From: Spirogloea muscicola
Lineage: Eukaryota > Streptophyta > Zygnematophyceae > Spirogloeales > Spirogloeaceae
Assembly (NCBI GenBank): GCA_009602725.1
Contig: WELB01000107.1
Coordinates: 161,593 to 192,030, forward strand
DNA length: 30,438 nucleotides
Direction of reading: 5' to 3'
Part shown: positions 10,869-30,438 of the stretch, one piece after another
Position numbering within the stretch: the first letter of the stretch is position 1
How the letters are laid out: each line of letters starts with the position of its first letter
Translations under genes and position numbers: made by a program
Notes under the pieces: model-generated
What the model saw: only the letters and a program-made list of their open reading frames with translations
Told to the model about the DNA's origin: nothing
The model's database searches: none

Positions 10869-11200
10869 CTAGCCCTTCTTAGGAGGCGGCTTGCGAACAC
10901 CCTTCGCGTTGACAGGTCGACTGGTCGAGTGCGGAGGTGGAGGCTTGCGGTTACCCTTCGTCTTTAGAGGTGGACTGGTCGAATGCTGAGGTGGAGGCGC
11001 CATGCGAGAACCCTTCGTCTTCACAGGTGGACTGGTCTTCGAACGCGGAGGTGGAGGCGCCTTGCGAAGACCCTTCGTCTTTGTAGGTGGACTGGTCATA
11101 TGCGGAGGAGATACACGCGCCTTGTGATGACCCTTCTTCTTCATAGGTGGACTGGTCAAATGCGGAGGTGGAGAGACCAAGGGTGTTTGGGTACCGTGAA
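10869..11200 (-). repeat. Coding repeat: SPP/KTKG/PPPP tail of gene R
   Basis: About five units of 17-22 residues are visible, each starting TSPP (or TSRP), then a basic core (KTKGLRK, KTKGSRM, KTKGNRK, NAKGVRK) and a Pro run. The first unit contains KKKGHHK, close to the KGKGHHK motif in the tail of gene L. A basic, proline-rich end suits binding to acidic wall polysaccharide; that is inference. Confidence 0.7.
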
Positions 11201-14200
11201 GTGGAGGAGATGCTGCTGAACTGGCAGATAGGAGGTGCCTAGGGTAGCTAGAGACTGTGTACGGATGAGCCAAGGCGCTGTTGCAGCAGATTCCCAATCT
11301 GTCGAAGCCATCCTTACCACGATCGCCCTTACTGTTGCCCCAGCTGGGATTAAGGTTGTCACTGCAAAGGCGCGCTGTGTTTCCAACGTCCACCCAATGG
11401 TTGGGTGCGTCTCCAACAGCAGCCCAGGTGGAACTGATTCCTACAATCTCTTCACTAGCCACAGTGGCCACGAAATCCTTGATGAAGGTAGGATCAGAGC
11501 AGAGCTGTTTCTTTGTGCAAAGGACCAGTGGAACATCTCTTTTCGTGCAAGATTGGGCAAGGTCTGACCAGGATCCTGTGGCAGCCACCTCTGGAAAGGT
11601 CTGAATGTTGTTGAGCAGGGGGGCCGGGACCAGTGAGGCAGGCGTGACGTCAAAACCCGTCAAACTGAGACCGAGCACTATGTCTGTCACGCCGGAGAAG
11701 TCGGTACAGCTGTCAGGGTCCTCCGACAATGTCACGGTCCACTCACAAAAGGGTGTCGGGAAATACTCGGTGCCCGTCGTCCATGGCGAAGTGTAGGACG
11801 TGCCACATGGGTCCGACCCTGTGCCCTCTGCGACAGTGCAAGACTCAGGATTGTTCTTGTCTGTGCACCTGTCTTGGCAGGCAAAGAGGGGGCTGTACTC
11901 GAAGGAGGTGAGCTTGGAGTCGAGATGGTAGCTTTGGATGTGGTCCGCACCAGTGGCATCCTTGTACCACTGCTGAAATGGCGACTTGAGCGCAATCTGG
12001 AAGTGCACAGAAGGCGTGCCACACCTTTCCGGGTCGGACTTTGCAGCAGGCCATGCTGCTCCTTCGAGCCAGATCTTCACACCCAAAAGCCTGAGCTGAC
12101 TGTACGACCTCAGGTGCCTCCACCTGCCCGCAGCATCGAGGAGACCCCATGGCGAGTTGCTCACATCCAGCCTGAATGTTGCCGACTTGGTCTGGAAGAA
12201 CTGCTTCACATCGAGGGGCAGATTGGAGGCCGACGAGCCAGCTGACAGCTTGAGCTTGACCAAGCTCAAGCCCTGGCCGATCTGGAGGTTGACACCTGGC
12301 TGATTTGCGCCGGCTGCAGCAGCCGCTTCACGGAGGGCAAAGAGGTTGGTAGCTGCCAGTTGGAGATTCTGAGAGGCTGGCAGATCCAAATTGAAGCTGG
12401 ACTTGCCTGTCGTCTTGTCCACAGTGTCCAGGCCGCATGCGTTCGTGTTGCCAATGCCGTTGTAGGCAGGGTATGCGTATCTCATGAGCTGCAATGTAAG
12501 TCACAACAATCACAAGTGGTCAACAAGTGCAATATACAAGGGGGAAGCTTTCTTTTATCGATCAGAGAACAAACTATGGCCCTGCCATATGAAGCGCATA
12601 AGTACAGCTGATGCTGCTGCTAGATACCATCAGGCTGAAGGAAATCATGTACCTGGCACATCTGCACAAGCTTGGTCATGGCCTGAACTCCCAGTTGAAG
12701 GCGAAACAGCGTATCTTGGTGAGCCCTTTGTATCGCGAGCTTGGCTGCAGCCCTCCTTGCATCCTCTATATGGGCTCGTGACTCGTCAGCCCCCTGATGA
12801 GCCTGGTCTTCGATCATATGCCACTTTATTGACTCATTCAACAGGTTTGAGATGGACTGCTGCGTGCCCATGACCTGCAACACTGTGGTAGCTACTGTCA
12901 TCTGCACAACGCTGAGATCATGACTGATCTGGAGCTGGAGCTTGTTGTTCACAGCTTGCTGCTGAAGGGTTCCCCGATAAGTCTGGCAAGCACTCTTGAC
13001 GGGCCCGCTCCCTCCCTCGCACTGCGTGTTCATCTGAGTGTCTACTGACAAGCTCCAGCTATCTACAGAGGAGATGGCGGAGTCAAAGTTTGCTATAACA
13101 GCAGAGGCAGTGCTTTGAATACCCTTGGCAAGATTGACAAAGTCACTCACGGCCCCTTCAACAGTCTCTCCAGCATCCGCAATGAGGTCGCTGAAGTCAG
13201 CTGAGAGGCCAGCTCCTCTGGGAGGTTGCTCACAAGCCCTTTGAGGCCCTGGGCCTGAATAGCCTGGACTGCCTGGAGAATGGTGCTTAGTGTGCCCACT
13301 GGATCCATCTCCAAGGTGGCAATCAACCCCCCCACACACTTTGCTAGAGCTGCTGCCATGGTGGCAGTGTCTTGCACCAGCTGTTGCGCGGCCGAGACAA
13401 GGTGGTCAACAATGTTCACAATGGTGTCGGCCACCCCCCCGACTGCAGCTGCAGGATCTGCAAGCACCGACTTGCTTACAGTCAGAGCCACTAGTAAGAG
13501 AAAGAGGCGCTTGAAGGGTCAGACAAGAAGTTGCTGATAGACTTACTGGTGAGCAACACCTACTTGGCAAGGGGCAGAGAGCTTAAGCTTTGAGATAGAT
13601 CAGAACCTAGAGGGAGACTAGCTTGTAACGAGTGGGCAAATGGCAATGTGTGACAGTACTACGATCACAGAGTATGCCCGCTCTGTGGAATATCTACATT
13701 GCCTTGGCGTACTCACCCACGAAAATATCTGCCACAGCAACGATGCACTTGAAGATTGTTGTGATTGCATCCCAGAAGCTTTGCTGGTGTAGTTGGTCTT
13801 GGTAGTTATTGTATTGTGCCTTGCCTGTGTCGTTGAGCACAGCCCCCTGTTTCCTGGCCATTGCAAGCTGTTCCTTCAGGGAAGCTTCCTGGCTCATGCT
13901 CGAATCAAGGGACGCATTGGCCACAGTCAAGCTCGCTCTAGCACTGCTGACGGCGTTGTTGAGGTCCTCTTCCTGTATCTGGATGCTTAGATTAGCAAGG
14001 AACGTGAAGCCTTCGTCGAGTTTTTCCTCCAGTTGGCGCTCAGCGTCTTGAAAAGCTCCCAGCAGACCATCCAACTGAGCACGCAATTCTTGGTCATTCA
14101 GTATGGACAGCAGATCTTTGACTGCTGCCTCTGTCTGGGCAAATGCAAAAGGTGGAACCACGATGGATGCTTCTTGCGCACTTCGTCCATAGTCCTCATG

Positions 14201-15883
14201 GACGAGGTCTAAGAAACCCTGTGTAAGGCTGACTAGCTGTGTGTCAGGCTGCCACGTAAGGCCTTGGGTTGCAGCAGTGATATTTCCAAAGATCTGCAGA
14301 ATGACAGTCAGAATAGTCAGAGGTGATATACTCGCACTCTCAAGTACACAACACCTGTGAGAGATGCCGGTCATATGCGAGCTCATCCTCTTACAAGACT
14401 GGTGCTGTCATAACCTTAGCATTCAAGGTCAGCTTGTCGGTCAGTACCTGCTGAAGGTTGGGGATAAGTGTAGGATCCCTGACAGCACTCCACAGGGAGC
14501 AGAGGAGGGCCATCCTGATTGGTATCTCCTGACCAGTTTCCACATACTGGTTGTACGTGTCAAACTCGGCAATAGACGGGCTTGGCAGGTTCTGGTTGCA
14601 GCCAGGCGCCCATGCGAAGCCACAGGGGCACGGAAGTGTACAGATAGAGGTGCCCGGCGTGGGTGCGACGGTGTCTGAAGGGCATACAGTGCATGAGGCA
14701 CTCCCCTTGTCGCTGTACTGTCCTGCAATTTGACAGCGATGGGCGTGCATGCTGCTCAGATTGCCAGCGTGTTTGAAATTTCAGACGAGCATGGGTTTGA
14801 TCTTATCCCTGCCACCATGACGTCCCATTAGGAAAGCGCATCCATGTAACTGCACGATAGCGAGAGTGTTAGGCACTCTAGGCACGCTGGGACTCCGGCT
14901 AGCAGTTCGCCCAAAGCTTTGCTGAACAAAGACATTGCATGATGACAGCAGGGCTTACCTGGTGGGCAAGGGGTGCAAGTAGCACTTCCGGGGCCTGAGG
15001 TGGTCCCAGCAGCGCAAGGAGAGCACTGGGCTTGGCCTGAGTCAGTGGTAATATTTCCAGCGGGGCATGGGGTGCATACGGTCGCGCCGTAGCCAGCCGA
15101 GTACGTTCCTGCTAGGCAAGCAAAGCAGCTGTCAATACTTGCACTGGTTATCTGTGCCTGATATAGCACAGACTTTGCAACCTGATCCTGTGCACCAGAA
15201 CCAAGATTCCTAAGGAATGTGCTGGACAGTAAAATGCTTGTCACTTTGGGCTGGCCCTTCACCGCCTATCCCACTCTTTACACGGGCTCCTTTGCAGAGT
15301 GCTGGACCCTGCTAGGTCAGTGCAGCAGTATGGACCCTTGAACTCTGGCTGGCCATATCACAAGGCCGGCTGAGTGGCATCATGGTAGGGCTGCATGCAT
15401 ACCTGGACTGCAGGGCATGCATGTGCTCCCCCCTGCGCCGGAGTATTGCCCAGGATTGCATGATGAGCAAGTGGAGGGATTCTGGGCCATNAGAGTGCAA
15501 TAGCCTCTGGGAGTCGCGGAATACTGCCCAGCTGGGCAGGCGATGCAGGTCGTGGGGTTGAGGCTGGGGCTGGAGTACGACCCTGCATTGCAATAGCTGC
15601 AGTCGCCCTTTCCAGGGTTGTCTTTGTACTGGCCCGGGTCGCAGGAGTAGCATCTCTCGATGGCCTTGTGCGTCCCCACGGGACAGTCGAAGCAGTGGCT
15701 GGATTGGCCGCCATTTGAGGTCTGCCCGGCCCCACACTCGTTGCAGCTACAGAAAAAGCCGAGAGTTTGTCCCGGTCTGCAGTCTCTGCAGCCTGCACAA
15801 GGGCGCGTGAGGGCGAGCACCGCGAGGAGGAGCCCCAGGAGCGCCGCAGGCGCGGGCGCGCGAGCCCGGCTCGGAGCGCCCAT
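10869..15883 (-). CDS. Gene R: large secreted cysteine-rich-repeat protein with helical middle and Pro/Lys-rich tail
   Basis: Proposed exons: 15403-15883 (with one N), 14959-15108, 14415-14722, 13717-14293, 13338-13490, 12653-13200 and 10869-12488. The ATG at 15883 opens directly onto a signal peptide (MGAPSRARAP, then LLGLLLAVLAL, cleavage probably near ALTRPCAG). Next come ephrin-receptor-like CxxC...GxYS repeats through exon 3, an alpha-helical region with a hydrophobic run (IVAVADIFVG/VALTV), and a last exon of 539 codons. That exon holds a globular domain with paired cysteines and a tail of about five SPP-KTKG-RK-PPPP units. Length is about 1270 residues plus whatever the N hides. The exon 4/5 splice and the frame change near 13200 are the weak points: 13201-13337 is a GT-AG candidate intron restoring frame, and 13191-13339 also works. 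An extracellular or wall role is inferred; the middle and C-terminal domains are not recognised. Confidence 0.75.
15063..15462 (-). repeat. 400-bp tract identical to 7203-7602 (inverted)
   Basis: Right-arm member of the identical pair, including all of intron 1 of gene R (15109-15402). The tract ends at mismatches 15062 and 15463. Its upper end is only 29 bases from the N at 15491, so an assembly cause must be kept in mind. Confidence 0.9.
15491..15491. other. Single-N assembly gap of unknown size in gene R exon 1
   Basis: Across this N the right arm jumps from the counterpart of about 6994 in the left arm to that of about 7171. About 175 bases, encoding nearly 60 residues of cysteine-rich repeat, are missing or were truly deleted. 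The frame happens to stay open across the N, so automated translation would not reveal the loss. Confidence 0.9.
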
Positions 15884-17221
15884 AACGGTGCTACTGAAGC
15901 ACAGGCGGTGCACGCCTGAGAGGGGTGTGTGCGCAGCTTGCCCAGCCGCGGGAGCAAGGAAGCTGCCGCCTGGCACCGAGCTGGACGGGCGGCGGGGCGC
16001 GCGGGAGGAGGGCGAGGGCTCGGAAGTGAGCACGGCACGGCGGCGGGCTTAATACTCGCTCGTTCCTTCGCCCCTCGGCCCCCCCTCTCCTGACCTCCCT
16101 CCCCGCCATCGCCCGCTCCACCCTCCGAGCCGCTTGCTCCGCGAGTCCCGAGCCTCCAGCTGCGGCTTGCTTGGCTACTACCGCCGCCCTCCGTCCTCCC
16201 GCCGGGGCGCGCCCGCCGCCCCGCCGCCTCGCGCGCACCGGATCCGCATCGGGCCGCCCGCCCTCCCTCCTCCCCTTTTTTAATATCAGCAGCCGCTTGA
16301 CTCCCCTTGGCACGAGCAAGCTACTGGCTCTGCTTGGCCTCCCAGCTATGAGTGCCACGCCCCCTCCCGGACGCCGCTCTCTCCCCATGTAGCCCCAATC
16401 TTTGCTCAGCCTGCGCCTGCACAATGTTTCGGCTTGCAATGGCCACCCTTGCACTCAAGAGTCCCCTCTCTCTCTTTCTGGGTACTAATGTCACCCTGTT
16501 ACCTTAGGCCCCCTGGTATGTTGGGCTCTGATTCAAGTAGCTCTGCACTGAGCGATGCATTGGCTTGATTTGGCCTTCCTTTCATTTCATCCGCGCGCCT
16601 CTCCTCTTCCACTCAATGGGCACCGCGCGTGCCTGCTCCCGGGGCGGCGGCCGTACTCGGGCGGCGCGGACTGCCCGTGGTCAACACCTACTGGCTTCTG
16701 CTCGTCACCCATCATACCTGTCTGGCTTTTCTCAGGCTCTGCGCCGCCAGCAGAGCCGGGGCGTCATCTTAGTCCAGTGGCGGCCCCCGTTGACTCCACT
16801 GCCCCGGCCCCACGCCAACGGGGTGATCTCCTCGCTCCCATTGGTGGTGGCCCCAATACTGGCGGTGCTGCCCGCCTATGCGGACGACGGAGGTTTCTGT
16901 AGCTGCACGTCCTGGCAGCACGCTCTGGGCGGACGAGTCACGCTTTGCCGAGTGGACGGTGGCTGATATCGCTGAACGGGTATACTGCCAGCCTACCGAG
17001 CAGGCACGCTTCCAAGTTTCCAGCTCGCTCGTGCACGTTCTAGCGCATTGAGTTGACCTAAGTCAGTATTTAGGGGTAAGAGACGATAGAACGGTCAATG
17101 ACCCTTTACTAGGCTCGGATCTTCTTTGCTTGCAGAGCTTCACACTGCACACGGACTCTCATGACTAATAACATGAAACGTGAAAATTGATAGACAAATT
17201 TGTCAATGGCACAGATCAAGC
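15884..17221 (-). promoter_or_regulatory. Region upstream of gene R, including its GC-rich leader/promoter area
   Basis: Lies between the remodeller stop codon (17222) and gene R's ATG. 15884-16260 is very GC-rich and conserved with the left arm (for example GCCGTGCCGTGCTCACTTCC on the minus strand), as expected for a shared 5' UTR/promoter. No TATA box is evident. 16967-17221 is outside the duplication; it must hold the 3' UTR of the remodeller gene and shows no gene. Confidence 0.45.
16541..16603 (-). repeat. Dispersed repeat family B, right-arm copy
   Basis: Reverse-complement counterpart of the copy at 5885-5950, keeping the GCGCGCGGATGAAATGAAAG and CAAATCAAGCCAATGCATCG blocks. Confidence 0.65.
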
Positions 17222-30144
<12,923 letters not shown>

Positions 30145-30438
30145 GTCGCCGTATTTGTACGAGCTTCTGTGCCTGTCGTGCAGCTGTGCCGCTCGGTGGC
30201 CAGACCTGGCAGCGCACGGGGGTAGGTAGCCCTAGCCAGCGCCAGCGGCACCATGCGTGAGCTCGCGCTCGGATATCCAATCCACTCGGCGGCGCGGCGG
30301 TCGGCCGGCCGGTGCCAATTGAGCGGCGCAGCGGCCCTCCGCGCGGACCATACGAGGGGAGACGGATGGGGCCGCGCGGCAGGCGATGGATGGCGAGCTG
30401 CGGCGGCGGCCGGCCCCGCGGCGAGGCGCCGGCGGCCC
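30145..30438 (-). promoter_or_regulatory. GC-rich 5' flank of the remodeller gene
   Basis: The 294 bases upstream of the start codon are strongly GC-rich (GGCGGC, GGCCGG and GCGCGG runs), with one CCAATT near 30314 on the + strand. This fits a CpG-rich TATA-less promoter/5' UTR. The ATG at 30144 was chosen because it opens the frame leading in phase into exon 2. Confidence 0.4.

Larger units (their letters stand above)
14633..16966 (-). repeat. Right arm of the large inverted duplication (gene R 5' half and upstream DNA)
   Basis: Reverse-complement counterpart of about 4955-8005. It includes exons 1-2 and the start of exon 3 of gene R, about 1.1 kb of upstream DNA, and a family B copy at 16541-16603. 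It lacks the 330-bp insertion of the left arm and, because of the gap at 15491, about 175 bases of exon 1. Confidence 0.9.

Overview
The window looks like nuclear DNA of a green alga. Three things suggest this: dense GT-AG introns in a GC-moderate background, a chromatin remodeller whose domain order and motifs match the plant CHR4/PKR1 group of CHD proteins, and proline-rich cell-surface stalks of the kind common in chlorophytes. A trebouxiophyte is my best guess, by inference only. No prokaryotic-style operon, CRISPR array or recognisable rRNA/tRNA gene is visible.

Layout. 1-4950 has no gene I can support; it holds GC-rich low-complexity patches and many copies of short dispersed repeats. 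4955-8711 carries gene L (+ strand), a secreted cysteine-rich protein with an extensin-like Pro-rich tail; the reading frame is broken near its start. 8712-10868 is the intergenic space between convergent genes L and R, with tandem repeats. 10869-15883 carries gene R (- strand), a larger paralogue of L with a clean signal peptide, the same cysteine-rich repeats, a long helical middle, a C-terminal domain and a Pro/Lys-rich tail. A single N at 15491 marks a gap in its first exon. 17222-30144 (- strand) is one very large gene in 25 exons encoding about 2633 residues: PWWP, PHD finger, two chromodomains, SNF2 ATPase, CHD C-terminal motifs, a charged helix, a Myb/SANT-like module and a huge acidic tail. 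Every exon phase in this model agrees and the total is an exact multiple of three.

The most striking structure is the large inverted duplication. L with its upstream DNA (about 4955-8005) and R with its upstream DNA (about 14633-16966) are diverged inverted copies about 6.6 kb apart. Inside them, a 400-bp tract covering a whole intron is identical base for base while the flanking exons and the next intron are clearly diverged. This is the signature of recent gene conversion, unless it is an assembly artefact beside the N gap. Comparing the arms also reveals a clean 330-bp insertion in L with a 5-bp candidate target-site duplication, and a wholesale swap of the downstream protein architecture.

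Functionally the window has two unrelated parts: a nucleosome remodeller/histone-mark reader, and a pair of extracellular proteins likely to act in the cell wall or at the surface. Nothing in the sequence links them.
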